Positions 47,995 to 56,995 are shown, counted from the stretch's first letter. The stretch is DNA of 64,000 bases from an uncultured Prevotellaceae bacterium (GCA_900316585.1 ONDM01000001.1:62001-126000); one strand, 5' to 3'. Notes: a model not told the origin generated them from the letters alone. A program made the numbers and translations.

Positions 47995-48490
47995 GCTGTT
48001 CTTTCATGTATGTGGTGAGGAGATTACGTACCTTATATGGATCTTTCACGTATCCCAATTGATGGTTTGTACCACCGCTACCTACTAGTTCAATAGTTCC
48101 TGTCCCTAATATTCGTTGCCCGATAGACTGGTAAAAATTGACGGTTTCAACTTTAAATAAAGGTATCTCTGTCATTTTTATATTAAAGATACCGTCTTTT
48201 TGAATGAACCGATGATTGGTAATGGCAAATTCTGTTTTATTCCGTATGAAATATCCCCAAAACATCAGTAAAGCACCGATTATGATTCCTGCAACACATC
48301 CTATTGCAATTGCCTTTAAGTCGGGATTAGAACTGTCATAATTTGCAAGGTCAATAATCAAACCGACTAAGCATCCTGCAAACAGCAGAAAACCTCCAAA
48401 ACTGTATTCCCAGTTATACGACCAGTGTAATCTGCCTTTCATAACAACCGTTTCACCTTTTTCAAGAGTCTTTTCAATAAAATTTGCCAT
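47975..48490 (-). CDS. Bacterial PH-domain membrane protein
   Basis: The 171-residue protein has two adjacent hydrophobic segments (about residues 30-90) followed by a bacterial pleckstrin-homology domain with NKTEFAITNHRFIQKDGIF, KVETVNFYQSIGQRILGTGTIEL and a basic tail. This is the layout of the bPH2 (DUF304) group. It is the first gene of a five-gene minus-strand group that ends with the beta-galactosidase. The function is unknown; bPH2 proteins are membrane-associated and often stress-linked. Confidence 0.85.
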   Translation of the reverse strand: MANFIEKTLEKGETVVMKGRLHWSYNWEYSFGGFLLFAGCLVGLIIDLANYDSSNPDLKAIAIGCVAGIIIGALLMFWGYFIRNKTEFAITNHRFIQKDGIFNIKMTEIPLFKVETVNFYQSIGQRILGTGTIELVGSGGTNHQLGYVKDPYKVRNLLTTYMKEQHENAKE

Positions 48491-48602
48491 AGTCTTAAAA
48501 TATATGTGTTATATAGAAAATCCCAGCACAAAGAGTACCAGGATAATCCTAAATGGAGGCAAAGCATGCCTCAGTTTATAATGCAGGAATGTACTCTAAA
48601 GG

Positions 48603-48845
48603 TTAAGAGATTCTCTTCCAAAGCCACAAAACAAGTGCAGCACCTACTACTGCAACGAGGATTTCACCAAAAAGTCCGGGAACTACGGATATTCCTAGCA
48701 AATCGAACAGCCAACCACCGACTGCACCACCTATTACGCCTAGAATTAAATCTGTCAAGCAACCTTTACCAGAACCACTTGTCAGCTTAGATGCGATAAA
48801 ACCTGCAATGACACCAACAACTATTCCTGTCAATAAACCATTCAT
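48603..48845 (-). CDS. GlsB/YeaQ/YmgE-family small membrane protein
   Basis: The 80-residue protein has three Gly-rich hydrophobic segments with the family text GVIAGFIASKLTSGSGKGCLTDLILGVIGGAVGGWLF. This group was called transglycosylase-associated, but a biochemical role is not established; expression is often stress-linked. It has its own near-consensus promoter and is separated from the next minus-strand gene by 112 bases that hold a small GAGGC/GCCTC hairpin. Confidence 0.9.
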   Translation of the reverse strand: MNGLLTGIVVGVIAGFIASKLTSGSGKGCLTDLILGVIGGAVGGWLFDLLGISVVPGLFGEILVAVVGAALVLWLWKRIS

Positions 48846-48872
48846 AAAATGTAAATTTATATATTCTTATGG

Positions 48873-48903
48873 CAAAGTTACCATATTTTGTTTTAAATAC
48901 AAA
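48873..48903 (-). promoter_or_regulatory. Promoter of the YeaQ-like gene
   Basis: On the minus strand TTTG (48903-48900) and TAACTTTG (48880-48873) are 19 bases apart. The start would be about 20 bases before the ATG at 48845. Confidence 0.68.
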
Positions 48904-48952
48904 TTTAGGACTTAAAAAATCTGAGAAAATTCTCTCATAACATAAAATTATA

Positions 48953-48960
48953 TAATTTTG
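48953..48960 (+). promoter_or_regulatory. -7 box immediately upstream of aat
   Basis: TAATTTTG ends only 8 bases before the ATG at 48969, so transcription from it would give an essentially leaderless mRNA. No TTTG is found 19-20 bases upstream, which weakens the call. Confidence 0.45.
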
Positions 48961-48968
48961 TATCAATT

Positions 48969-49610
48969 ATGGTTTTCCAATTAGATGATAAACTCTGGTT
49001 CCCGAATCCTGCATTAGGAGATTCTGATGGGATGTTGGCAGTAGGAGGCGATCTGTCCGTTGACCGCTTGCTTTTGGCATATAGTTATGGAATTTTCCCG
49101 TGGTATGATTTCAGGAACAGTCCTATACAGTGGTGGTGCCCGTTAGAACGTTTCGTTATCTTTCCTTCCGAAATCCATATTTCTCATTCCATGAGAACCT
49201 TAATCAATAAAGGAAAATATGTGATGAGTTTCAATCAGGCATTCGATGAAGTCATAAAAAACTGTGGTAATCTTCGTATAGAAGAGAGAGGTGCATGGCT
49301 CGGTCCGGAGATGACTGAAGCATATAAGGAACTTCATAGACAGGGATTAGCTGGCAGTGTGGAAGTATGGGATGAAAATGACAACCTGGTAGGAGGGTTA
49401 TATGGAGTTACCATAGGAAAATGTTTTATGGGTGAGAGCATGTTTTCACTTGTTCCTAGTGCTAGTAAACTTGCTTTGATTTTTCTAGCAAATATCATGA
49501 AAGAGAATGGTGGTGTATTAATTGATTGCCAATTTGAAACACCACATTTGAAAAGCATGGGTGGAAAATATATTCCTTATGATGAATACATGAAATACTT
49601 ACGAATGTAA
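48969..49610 (+). CDS. aat: Leucyl/phenylalanyl-tRNA--protein transferase
   Basis: The 213-residue cytoplasmic enzyme adds Leu or Phe from aminoacyl-tRNA to N-terminal Arg or Lys of proteins, marking them for ClpS/ClpAP. Family motifs are WFPNPALGDSDGMLAVGGDLS, GIFPWYDFRNSPIQWWCPLERFVIFP, GAWLGPEMTEAY, GGLYGVTIGKCFMGESMFS and IDCQFETPHLKSMGG. The length is typical. In many genomes aat sits by clpA or clpS, which are not here. A C69 dipeptidase gene follows after 26 bases. Confidence 0.95.
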   Translation: MVFQLDDKLWFPNPALGDSDGMLAVGGDLSVDRLLLAYSYGIFPWYDFRNSPIQWWCPLERFVIFPSEIHISHSMRTLINKGKYVMSFNQAFDEVIKNCGNLRIEERGAWLGPEMTEAYKELHRQGLAGSVEVWDENDNLVGGLYGVTIGKCFMGESMFSLVPSASKLALIFLANIMKENGGVLIDCQFETPHLKSMGGKYIPYDEYMKYLRM

Positions 49611-49636
49611 TGAACAAAATATAAATTTAAACGAAG

Positions 49637-51280
49637 ATGAAAAAATTTCTTTTTAGTGTAGCTTTAGCTTTATTTGCATGGCATGCTGAAGCTTGTACCA
49701 ACCTTATCGTTGGAAAAAAAGCATCAGTCGATGGCAGTGTGATGTGTACTTACAATTGCGATGGATTCGGCTTCTCTGCCTCTTTGTCTTTAAGTTTACC
49801 TGGAAGGCATCCTGCAGGCGACAGAATCCCTATTCGTGGTTGGGGATTCGGATCTAAAACGGATTACATCAAACAAGCTGAATACACCTACAATGTAGCG
49901 GGTTTAATGAATGAAAATCAAGTAACTATCGTTGAAACCACTTTTGATGGAAGATTAGAGCTTGAAAATAGGGAAGGGCTGTTGGATTATTTTACATTGA
50001 TGGGACTTGCGCTTCAACGCTCTACTACTGCGCGTAATGCCATTCAATGCATGGCAGATTTAGTTGCAGAATATGGTTACAAATCCACGGGTGAAACGCT
50101 TACAGTCTGTGATAAGAATGAAGCTTGGATTATGGAAATCATAGGAAAAGGACCTGGAAGAAAAGGTGCTGTTTGGGTAGCACTTCGAGTTCCTGATGAC
50201 TGTATAACCGCTCACGCAAATTTGAGTCGTATTCGTCAGTTCCCTCTGAAAGATAAAGACAACTGCATGTATTCCAAAGATGTAATATCATTTGCTCGTG
50301 AAATGGGGTTCTTCAATGGAAAAGATGAAGATTTCAGTTTCCGTGACGCTTATTGCCCCATTGATTTTGAGAATGTCCGTTATGCAGACACTCGTGTCTG
50401 GAGTTTCTTCCGTCACCATTATGACAAAGATGAAATGGACAAATACATTCCATACCTTAATGGAGAGTTCGACAAGTGCGATCATCTTCCTTTATGGATA
50501 AAGCCAGACAAGAAGCTCTCAGTACGTGACTTGATGAATGACATGAGAGATCACTATGAAGGTACAGTTTTTGATATGTCAGCTGATGTAAGTGCTGGCC
50601 CTTGGGCTTCTCCATACCGTAATCAGCCCATTAATTTCAAAGATTCTAAAGGAACAGACATGTTCCGTGAGCGTCCTATTGGCTGCCAACAGAGTGGAAT
50701 GACCATGGTTTGCCAAATGCGTGATTATCTGCCAAATGAGGTAGGAGGGGTTACTTATTTTAATCTGGATGATGCTACCATGGTGGCTTATGTTCCAGTG
50801 TATTGTTGTATAAACCGTATCCCCGAGCCATTTAGAAGAGAGAACAATAATATCCAGGAATTCTCCACTAGAAGTGCATTCTGGATGAATAATTTTGTGG
50901 CAAATATGGTTTATCCTCGTTGGAGTGCCATGATTGGTGATTTACGTGATGCTCAGAAAGAATTGGAAGATTATTATGCAGAAGACCAGAAAGTGGTGGA
51001 AAAAGAAGTTCAGGAAATGAGTACCACAAGTGAAAGGATAGAATATCTTACTGCCAAGACTGATGCTTACACTGAGAAAATGATGGAACGGTGGGATAAG
51101 CTTGCTAAATTCTTGATTGTCAAACATAACGACCAGATAATGCAGCCAAGTGAGAATGGTGAATTGGTAAGAGGTCGTTATACTTCTCCAGCTTATGCTC
51201 CTGCTTGGATTGATGGCGTTCATGACCAAACCGGAGATCGTTATGTTCTCAAGAAATTGATTATAAGAAGAGAAAGATAA
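49637..51280 (+). CDS. Dipeptidase of peptidase family C69
   Basis: The 547-residue protein starts with a signal-like segment of 19 residues followed by Cys20 in EACTNLIVGKKAS, which becomes the N-terminal nucleophile of this Ntn-hydrolase after processing. Other family text includes GSVMCTYNCD and the NEAWIMEIIGKGPGRKGAVWVA and RIPEPFRRENN regions. It cleaves dipeptides, probably in the periplasm. It shares a likely transcript with aat upstream and ends at a strong terminator that also faces the RidA-like gene. Confidence 0.9.
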   Translation: MKKFLFSVALALFAWHAEACTNLIVGKKASVDGSVMCTYNCDGFGFSASLSLSLPGRHPAGDRIPIRGWGFGSKTDYIKQAEYTYNVAGLMNENQVTIVETTFDGRLELENREGLLDYFTLMGLALQRSTTARNAIQCMADLVAEYGYKSTGETLTVCDKNEAWIMEIIGKGPGRKGAVWVALRVPDDCITAHANLSRIRQFPLKDKDNCMYSKDVISFAREMGFFNGKDEDFSFRDAYCPIDFENVRYADTRVWSFFRHHYDKDEMDKYIPYLNGEFDKCDHLPLWIKPDKKLSVRDLMNDMRDHYEGTVFDMSADVSAGPWASPYRNQPINFKDSKGTDMFRERPIGCQQSGMTMVCQMRDYLPNEVGGVTYFNLDDATMVAYVPVYCCINRIPEPFRRENNNIQEFSTRSAFWMNNFVANMVYPRWSAMIGDLRDAQKELEDYYAEDQKVVEKEVQEMSTTSERIEYLTAKTDAYTEKMMERWDKLAKFLIVKHNDQIMQPSENGELVRGRYTSPAYAPAWIDGVHDQTGDRYVLKKLIIRRER

Positions 51281-51298
51281 AGTACTGATGAAATCAGC

Positions 51299-51336
51299 AA
51301 AAAAGTGGCTTAAGGTTGTCTTTAAGCCACTTTTTT
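51299..51336. terminator. Bidirectional terminator after the C69 gene
   Basis: AAAAAAGTGGCTTAA pairs with TTTAAGCCACTTTTTT around a short loop. The flanking A and T runs allow use in both directions. Confidence 0.87.
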
Positions 51337-51358
51337 AATATCGATAGGGGAGTAATGT

Positions 51359-52489
51359 CTAGAAATTGTCAAAGTTTGGATTTCCCTTTTCTGTAATTGC
51401 CTGACATTCCATTTCTATTAACCAGGTAGGTCTGCAGACTGGTGCAAGGGTAAATACCACAGGATGATCAGGAAAACGTTTTTTGTATAACTCTCTGATT
51501 ATTTCGTAATCTGCAATATCACGAAGATATACAATCATTTGAGTAACGTCATCGTATGTAGCTCCACCTTCTTTTAAAAGCATTTCTACATTCTCCCAAA
51601 GACGGTGGCATTGTTTTTCAACGTTTCCAACGTAAAGCACATTGCCTTTATTGTCAATGCTGGCAGTTCCACTAATCAGAACATGTGAACGATCTCCATA
51701 TTTTAGCACAGTGCCACGTTCAAAAGTAACACCATACTCATAGGTAGGATTCAAATGTGTAGAAGCGTACAAATGATTGAACTGATTGGGCTTTAGCCCT
51801 TTAACAGCAAAAGCATCCATCTGAACCAATGCACTTGGATGAGCTGGATTACCACCAATTCCGGTACTAGCTATATAATGTGTTTTTTCTGTCAATCCCT
51901 GTTCAACAAAATTTTCTCTTCTAGCTTTTACCATACCTGCATATTGAGTATCTACATCTCTGATAAAGAACCAGGTACGAAGACAATTTGATGTCATACT
52001 CATCTCATTTTCAGCTAGTTGGCTTTCGTAGTCTTCAAGAATTTTCTTCGTCTGATGATAAGAATCTCCGGAAGGATTGAACATCGATCCATTGTAATAA
52101 TCAATGTAACTGCCGTGTTCTACTGAAACCTTACAGGAATCACCTTTGGTTTTCACATCAGTAGCCAAATAACACCAAATAGCAAGTTTACTGCCATCCA
52201 AAGGAGGTTGCTGTATAATGGAAATACCACAGTTTGTTTCCTTTTGAATAAGTGGTGCCTGATTTGTAGCATCACTTAGAAAATATCTTTTGAAGATGGG
52301 CTTAAATGCAGAATAATCAGAAAGGAAAAGAGAATAAGCGTCTTGAATACGGGCGTATTGACCACTGAATAGTTCACTTCGAGATTCTACATGAAAAATA
52401 ACATGCATTTCCATAGATTGGTTTTCACCAAATATAGAAAACTGTGCAGTGACACCTAAATCTTTCCAAAATATAGTCTTTCTTTTCAT
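51359..52489 (-). CDS. Two-domain protein with C-terminal RidA-like domain (chorismatase-like)
   Basis: The 376-residue protein has no signal peptide. Residues from about 235 onward match the RidA/YjgF fold, with RSHVLISGTASIDNKGNVLYVGNVEKQ, the VTQMIVYLRDIADYE helix and CRPTWLIEMECQA near the end (Arg and Glu in the usual places). The first 230 residues are less familiar, but the overall order resembles FkbO/Hyg5-type chorismatases, whose halves both derive from the YjgF fold. That link is tentative, and no partner pathway is present. The ATG at 52489 is chosen because the promoter lies just upstream and would exclude one at 52510. Confidence 0.75.
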   Translation of the reverse strand: MKRKTIFWKDLGVTAQFSIFGENQSMEMHVIFHVESRSELFSGQYARIQDAYSLFLSDYSAFKPIFKRYFLSDATNQAPLIQKETNCGISIIQQPPLDGSKLAIWCYLATDVKTKGDSCKVSVEHGSYIDYYNGSMFNPSGDSYHQTKKILEDYESQLAENEMSMTSNCLRTWFFIRDVDTQYAGMVKARRENFVEQGLTEKTHYIASTGIGGNPAHPSALVQMDAFAVKGLKPNQFNHLYASTHLNPTYEYGVTFERGTVLKYGDRSHVLISGTASIDNKGNVLYVGNVEKQCHRLWENVEMLLKEGGATYDDVTQMIVYLRDIADYEIIRELYKKRFPDHPVVFTLAPVCRPTWLIEMECQAITEKGNPNFDNF

Positions 52490-52507
52490 ATTTTTCTTAA
52501 AAACGCA

Positions 52508-52538
52508 CAAAGATACAAAATTTATTTAATTTACCAAA
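52508..52538 (-). promoter_or_regulatory. Promoter of the RidA-like gene
   Basis: On the minus strand TTTG (52538-52535) and TATCTTTG (52515-52508) are 19 bases apart. The predicted start near 52502 places the ATG at 52489 on the mRNA and leaves the one at 52510 outside it. Confidence 0.7.
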
Positions 52539-52639
52539 GTTTGAATAAGATAATAAACCCTAAATAAATTGAATCACGATTATGTTTAATAGGATTTCGA
52601 TATTAGGAAGAAACCCACTCCCAACAAAGAAACATAAAT

Positions 52640-52685
52640 TTTATCTCTCCTTAAGGAGAAAAATATTTCTCTAACTAGAAAAACG
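52640..52685. repeat. Second copy of the 34.15 kb palindromic repeat (inverted orientation)
   Basis: This stretch contains the perfect palindrome TCTCCTTAAGGAGA (52646-52659) followed by a TTTCT/AGAAA hairpin (about 52666-52681). Its reverse complement aligns with 34151-34204, sharing a CTAGTTAG or CCAGTTAG core, an A-rich middle and a GGAGA...AAAATTT end, with short deletions. It lies in the 313-base gap between the RidA-like gene and NhaC; apart from the two promoters nothing else is apparent in this gap. Confidence 0.5.
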
Positions 52686-52770
52686 AAATCTCACATTTAA
52701 CTACAAGAAAAATATTAGAAAAAAACATCTGATTATTTTCGTAACTTTTTATTAAGATTAAAAAATAAAT

Positions 52771-52778
52771 TACCTTTG
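52771..52778 (+). promoter_or_regulatory. -7 box of the NhaC-family gene
   Basis: TACCTTTG fits the consensus and lies 24 bases before the ATG at 52803. The -33 region is T-rich without a clean TTTG. Confidence 0.5.
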
Positions 52779-52802
52779 CACCACTTAGCATAAAAAGAAT
52801 AC

Positions 52803-54266
52803 ATGACAACTAAAACGAACAATCGCTGGCTTTCCTATTTGCCAGTCGTATTTTTAATTTTATCCTTAGCATTGGTTATTCGCTTGTATGGTAGCGATGC
52901 ATTGGCTGGAGGCAGTCAGATTGCATTGTTGTTTTCAACGGGTATTTGTGGGTTAATAGCTGTATTTTGCTATAAAATGAAGTGGTCAGACTTGGAAAAT
53001 GCCACATTCAATAATTTCAACAAGATAGCATCTTCTATCATAATATTACTATTAATCGGCTGTCTTTCAGGAATTTGGACTGTCAGTGGAATTGTACCTA
53101 CCCTTATTTATTACGGTGTTCAAATCATTCATCCACAGTTCTATTTGTTGTGTACTTGCCTGATTTGTTGTGTAGTAAGTGTGATGACTGGTTCTTCATG
53201 GACTACAATTGCGACGGTAGGAATAGCTTTGCTAGGTATTGGTAAAGCACAAGGATTTAGTGAAGGTTGGATTGCGGGAGCGATAATCTCAGGAGCTTAT
53301 TTTGGTGACAAGGTCTCCCCTCTTTCTGACACTACGGTTTTAGCTTCATCCATGTCGGGCACACCCCTCTTTTCGCATATCAAATATATGCTGTTGACAA
53401 CCATCCCATCGTTGATTATCGCTTTATTAGTCTTTGGATTCGTTGGATTCAGTCATAAATTGACAGACATCAGTTTGATTAAAACCTATACAGACACCCT
53501 TTCCAACACATTTAATCTTTCATTATGGCTGCTGGTCGTACCAGTTGTTACAGGGTTAATGATAGCCAAAAGAATGCCTGCAATAGCTGTTTTGTTTCTC
53601 TCTTCCATGCTAGGTGCTGTATTTGCTATTATTTTCCAACCAGAAATCATTGCACAAATAGGTGGTTATACTGAAGTCTCAAATAAAGCCATGGTCGATG
53701 GTGTGCTGAAAGGCCTGTATGGAGCCACACATATAGTCACAGGAAATGCAGATATTGATCAGCTTGTTGCAACCAGAGGCATGGAAGGTATGCTGAATAC
53801 TGTTTGGTTGATTCTCTGTGCCATGTGTTTTGGATCTTGTATGACTGTAAGTGGTATGCTCCAAGACGTAGCTAAGATTTTTACGAAATTCACCAAAACA
53901 CGTACAAGTCTAGTAGGTTCAACTGTAACTTCGGGAGTCTTCTTAAATACAACAGTAAGTGATCAGTATCTTTCCATCATTCTTTGTGCCAACATTTTCA
54001 GGAAAATATACGAGAAGAATGGCTATGAAAACCGCTTACTTTCCAGGGCTATAGAAGATTCTTCTACTGCAACTTCACCTTTAGTTCCATGGAGTACCTG
54101 TGGTATGACACAAGCTACAATATTGAATATATCTACACTGACCTATTTCCCCTACTGCATTTTCAACATCATGAGCCCATTCATGAGTGTAATTGTTGCT
54201 TTCATCGGATTTAAGGTATACAGACGTAGGATTCCTGTCACTGAAGAATCTCAGATTCAGGAATAA
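52803..54266 (+). CDS. NhaC-family sodium:proton antiporter
   Basis: The 487-residue membrane protein has about 12 hydrophobic segments. NhaC-family text includes SVMTGSSWTTIATVGIALLGIGKAQGF, GAIISGAYFGDKVSPLSDTT and SRAIEDSSTATSPLVPWSTCGM. The family exchanges Na+ for H+, although some members exchange malate and lactate. In an organism whose decarboxylase pumps Na+, such an exchanger would connect the sodium and proton gradients; this is inference. Its last 29 bases overlap the end of the convergent acetyltransferase gene, and no terminator is visible between them. Confidence 0.92.
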   Translation: MTTKTNNRWLSYLPVVFLILSLALVIRLYGSDALAGGSQIALLFSTGICGLIAVFCYKMKWSDLENATFNNFNKIASSIIILLLIGCLSGIWTVSGIVPTLIYYGVQIIHPQFYLLCTCLICCVVSVMTGSSWTTIATVGIALLGIGKAQGFSEGWIAGAIISGAYFGDKVSPLSDTTVLASSMSGTPLFSHIKYMLLTTIPSLIIALLVFGFVGFSHKLTDISLIKTYTDTLSNTFNLSLWLLVVPVVTGLMIAKRMPAIAVLFLSSMLGAVFAIIFQPEIIAQIGGYTEVSNKAMVDGVLKGLYGATHIVTGNADIDQLVATRGMEGMLNTVWLILCAMCFGSCMTVSGMLQDVAKIFTKFTKTRTSLVGSTVTSGVFLNTTVSDQYLSIILCANIFRKIYEKNGYENRLLSRAIEDSSTATSPLVPWSTCGMTQATILNISTLTYFPYCIFNIMSPFMSVIVAFIGFKVYRRRIPVTEESQIQE

Positions 54267-54843
54267 TATCTTCATCAGTAATTTCCCGGATGACTTTACA
54301 TGGAACACCAGCTGCAACAACCCCTGCTGGAATATCTCTTATGACCACACTGCCGGCACCGATGACTGAACCTTTACCGATTCTCACTCCCCCACAAATA
54401 GTACAATTAGCCCCTATCCATACATTATCTTCTATAAATATAGGTTTTGAAATACTAATACCTTCTACTCTTTGTAACGGATGAATGGCATGACTAGCAC
54501 AACTTAAAACACAACCAGGGGCTATAAACGTCATATGACCAATATGAATAGGTGAAGTGTCTAGCAAGCAGCAGTTGTAATTTATAAAGGTAAACCCATG
54601 AATATGAATATTCAAACCATAATCACACTGGAAATTAGGTTGTATGAAAAATGATTCAGAACAAGTTCCAAGTAGTTCATGCAAGATTCTTTTTCTTTCC
54701 ATTTCATCATCTGGAGAGGTCTTATTATATTCACAGCAAAGACGCTTTGCCTTCTTTTGTTCTTCAGATCCAGGACCTTTTTGGACATGACAATATCCCT
54801 TGTCTTGCTTCAAGATTTTCATGAATTCATCGTTGACTTCCAT
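54238..54843 (-). CDS. Sugar O-acetyltransferase of the maltose/galactoside type
   Basis: The 201-residue cytoplasmic protein has an N-terminal helical region (about residues 20-65, the Mac domain) and left-handed beta-helix hexapeptide repeats with catalytic His in SCASHAIHP and the closing GAGSVVIRDIPAGVVAAGVPCKVIREI. The family acetylates maltose, galactosides or similar sugars with acetyl-CoA. It lies 2 bases after the patatin gene, so the two form an operon. Its end overlaps the NhaC gene end by 29 bases. Confidence 0.92.
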   Translation of the reverse strand: MEVNDEFMKILKQDKGYCHVQKGPGSEEQKKAKRLCCEYNKTSPDDEMERKRILHELLGTCSESFFIQPNFQCDYGLNIHIHGFTFINYNCCLLDTSPIHIGHMTFIAPGCVLSCASHAIHPLQRVEGISISKPIFIEDNVWIGANCTICGGVRIGKGSVIGAGSVVIRDIPAGVVAAGVPCKVIREITDEDIIPESEILQ

Positions 54844-54845
54844 AG

Positions 54846-55697
54846 CTAATCTTTCAAAAATTCAATAACTTCACCTAAAATTTCCTCACCCTTTTTCCTG
54901 CCCATATTATAAACCTTATCCATCTTGTCTGTATCCATCTCAGCTCGTCCTATATTCAACTTCATTTCTGGATAAATCAAGAACGTATTTCCTTTTTTCT
55001 TTTCAGCCTCGATATAATCCAATTCTGCATTATACATTTTATGACGACGAGCCATGGCATCAACAATAGCAGGATATTTGCAGAAAAGTTTAAAGATTGG
55101 AGTCAATTTTGTCTGTTTCTTTCGGAAACCAGCAGGCTGAGAAAGAATCACTATATTCTTCTCAAAACCCTCTTCTTGAAAGTGCTTTAGAGGGATGGAA
55201 TCTGAGATTCCTCCGTCAAGCAACTTATACTCCCCTATTTCTACAGCATTCGACACTAATGGCATGGATGCAGATGCACGAATCCACTCTAAAAACTCAT
55301 GAATATCACCATTTTCCAACACATGATATACCGGTTCTGCATTTTCCACATTTGTGCAAACCAGTTCAAACCTCATGGGATTCTTAAGGAAAGTCTCCAT
55401 GTCGAACGGGTCGTACTTAATGGGTACATCGTTATAAGCCATTTGCTTATTTATCAAGTCACCTGTAGTTATCCAAGAACGGAACCCACTATATCGGGGA
55501 TCTTTTGCAAACCTTTTATTGTATCGCAATGCACGTCCTATTTGTTTGGATTTGTAGTTGCATCCGAAAGCGGCTCCTGCAGAAACACCTATAATACCAT
55601 CAAAATGCAGCTTGTTTTCCATGAAAACATCCAATATGCCTACGGTATACATGCATCGCATTCCACCACCCTCTAATACTAATCCATGTTTCATCAT
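54846..55697 (-). CDS. Patatin-like phospholipase
   Basis: The 283-residue protein has the patatin signatures: oxyanion loop EGGGMRC, nucleophile Ser in GVSAG and catalytic Asp in LLDGGISD. There is no signal peptide, so it is probably cytoplasmic or membrane-peripheral. Family members (YjjU/RssA type) hydrolyse phospholipid or lysophospholipid acyl esters. It is the first gene of a two-gene unit with the acetyltransferase. Confidence 0.92.
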   Translation of the reverse strand: MMKHGLVLEGGGMRCMYTVGILDVFMENKLHFDGIIGVSAGAAFGCNYKSKQIGRALRYNKRFAKDPRYSGFRSWITTGDLINKQMAYNDVPIKYDPFDMETFLKNPMRFELVCTNVENAEPVYHVLENGDIHEFLEWIRASASMPLVSNAVEIGEYKLLDGGISDSIPLKHFQEEGFEKNIVILSQPAGFRKKQTKLTPIFKLFCKYPAIVDAMARRHKMYNAELDYIEAEKKKGNTFLIYPEMKLNIGRAEMDTDKMDKVYNMGRKKGEEILGEVIEFLKD

Positions 55698-55721
55698 TTA
55701 TTCCTTTCTCTTTTAATGGTA

Positions 55722-55758
55722 CAAAGTTAGGAAATCCACTTTATTTTTTCTATCTTTG
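55722..55758. promoter_or_regulatory. Divergent -7 boxes for patatin and LOG-like genes
   Basis: TAACTTTG on the minus strand (55729-55722) would start the patatin transcript about 18 bases before its ATG. TATCTTTG on the plus strand (55751-55758) would start the LOG-like transcript about 20 bases before 55785. Neither has a clean TTTG at the ideal distance. Confidence 0.5.
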
Positions 55759-55784
55759 TCATGATTTTTTAAAACTTCTTAAGT

Positions 55785-56909
55785 ATGGCTTATAAAGAAA
55801 TACATACTATCATCCAGTTCAACAAACTTATTGAAAAGGAGCTGGATTTGCGCCATCTGGCTTTTCAGAATCTTGATTTTTCTCAAGCTAATCCAAACGT
55901 AAAAGAATGCACATTTGAAGACTGTATTTTCATGGGCTGTACCCTACCCGATACTGTACGGACTAAAATTGACGCATCAAGCCTTATTTTCCCTAAAATA
56001 AAAGTTCCTTATAATGTCTATAGAAGCCAATTATATAATGCCTATGATTTATATAAGGGTTATAGTATAGATGATCCGAGTACTTTCGACAGTTACTTTG
56101 ATGCAAAAGTTTATGAGCACTATTTACGTACCGGTAAGCATGCAAATGACATCAAGGAAACTTTAGCTCGTTCTCTTCATGACCATTCAATGACTGATGC
56201 CATGTATGATTTTCTAGAGAAATTCGACGAGCAAATGATTGTAGGAATAATGGGTGGTCATGGTCTTCTACGTACAGATCCTATCTTCCGTCAGATTGTA
56301 GGCATCAGCAAAGAGCTGACAGAAAGAGGTTTTTTAATGGTGAGTGGTGGCGGTCCTGGTGCGATGGAAGCTACTCACTTGGGTGCATGGATGGCTGGAC
56401 GAACTCAAGAAGAAGTGGATGAAGCTATAGCTGTCGTTTCTTCCGCTCCTAGTTATCATGATGAAGGTTGGCTCCATACAGCTTTAGTCGTGGTAAGAGA
56501 TTACCCCCAGAAGAACTACTATAGTCTAGGCATACCAACCTGGCTTTATGGACATGAACCTTCTACACCATTTGCCACCCATATAGCCAAATATTTTGAA
56601 AATGCCATCCGTGAAGATGGAATTCTAACTATCGCAAAAGGTGGTGTCATCTATACACCTGGAAGTGCCGGAACCATGCAGGAAATATTCCAAGATGCTG
56701 TCCAAAACCATTATTTGAGTTTCGGCTATGCCAGCCCTATGATTTTCCTAGGTAAAGACTATTGGACGAAGGAGATGCCGGTTTATACTTTACTTGAGAA
56801 TTTATTACAAGAAGGCAGATATAAAAACCTTATGCTTTCATTGACCGATGAGTCACAAGACATTATTGACCTTCTTACAGGTTATCCGTTTGGCAAAGAA
56901 AATGCCTGA
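55785..56909 (+). CDS. LOG-like Rossmann-fold protein with pentapeptide-like N-terminus
   Basis: The 374-residue protein starts with about 50 residues in which hydrophobic and polar residues repeat every five positions (DLRHLAFQNLDFSQ and CTFEDCIFMGCTL), resembling a short pentapeptide-repeat strip. The main part (about 140-370) is a TIGR00725/LOG-type nucleotide-binding fold with GIMGGHG, VSGGGPGAMEAT and the PGSAGTMQE variant of the PGGxGTxxE motif. LOG enzymes are phosphoribohydrolases acting on AMP-type nucleotides. The Gly-to-Ser change in the motif could matter for activity. The gene stands alone on the plus strand. Confidence 0.8.
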   Translation: MAYKEIHTIIQFNKLIEKELDLRHLAFQNLDFSQANPNVKECTFEDCIFMGCTLPDTVRTKIDASSLIFPKIKVPYNVYRSQLYNAYDLYKGYSIDDPSTFDSYFDAKVYEHYLRTGKHANDIKETLARSLHDHSMTDAMYDFLEKFDEQMIVGIMGGHGLLRTDPIFRQIVGISKELTERGFLMVSGGGPGAMEATHLGAWMAGRTQEEVDEAIAVVSSAPSYHDEGWLHTALVVVRDYPQKNYYSLGIPTWLYGHEPSTPFATHIAKYFENAIREDGILTIAKGGVIYTPGSAGTMQEIFQDAVQNHYLSFGYASPMIFLGKDYWTKEMPVYTLLENLLQEGRYKNLMLSLTDESQDIIDLLTGYPFGKENA

Positions 56910-56987
56910 AAAAGTGGCTTTTTTCGCTTTTAACACTTCAAAATGAAAAATTTTTTTGAATACATATGGTTTTTATAAGATTGTTTT

Positions 56988-56995
56988 TATCTTTG
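56988..56995 (+). promoter_or_regulatory. -7 box before the RQC-domain gene
   Basis: TATCTTTG lies 32 bases upstream of the TTG proposed as start at 57028. No good -33 element is seen. Confidence 0.45.
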
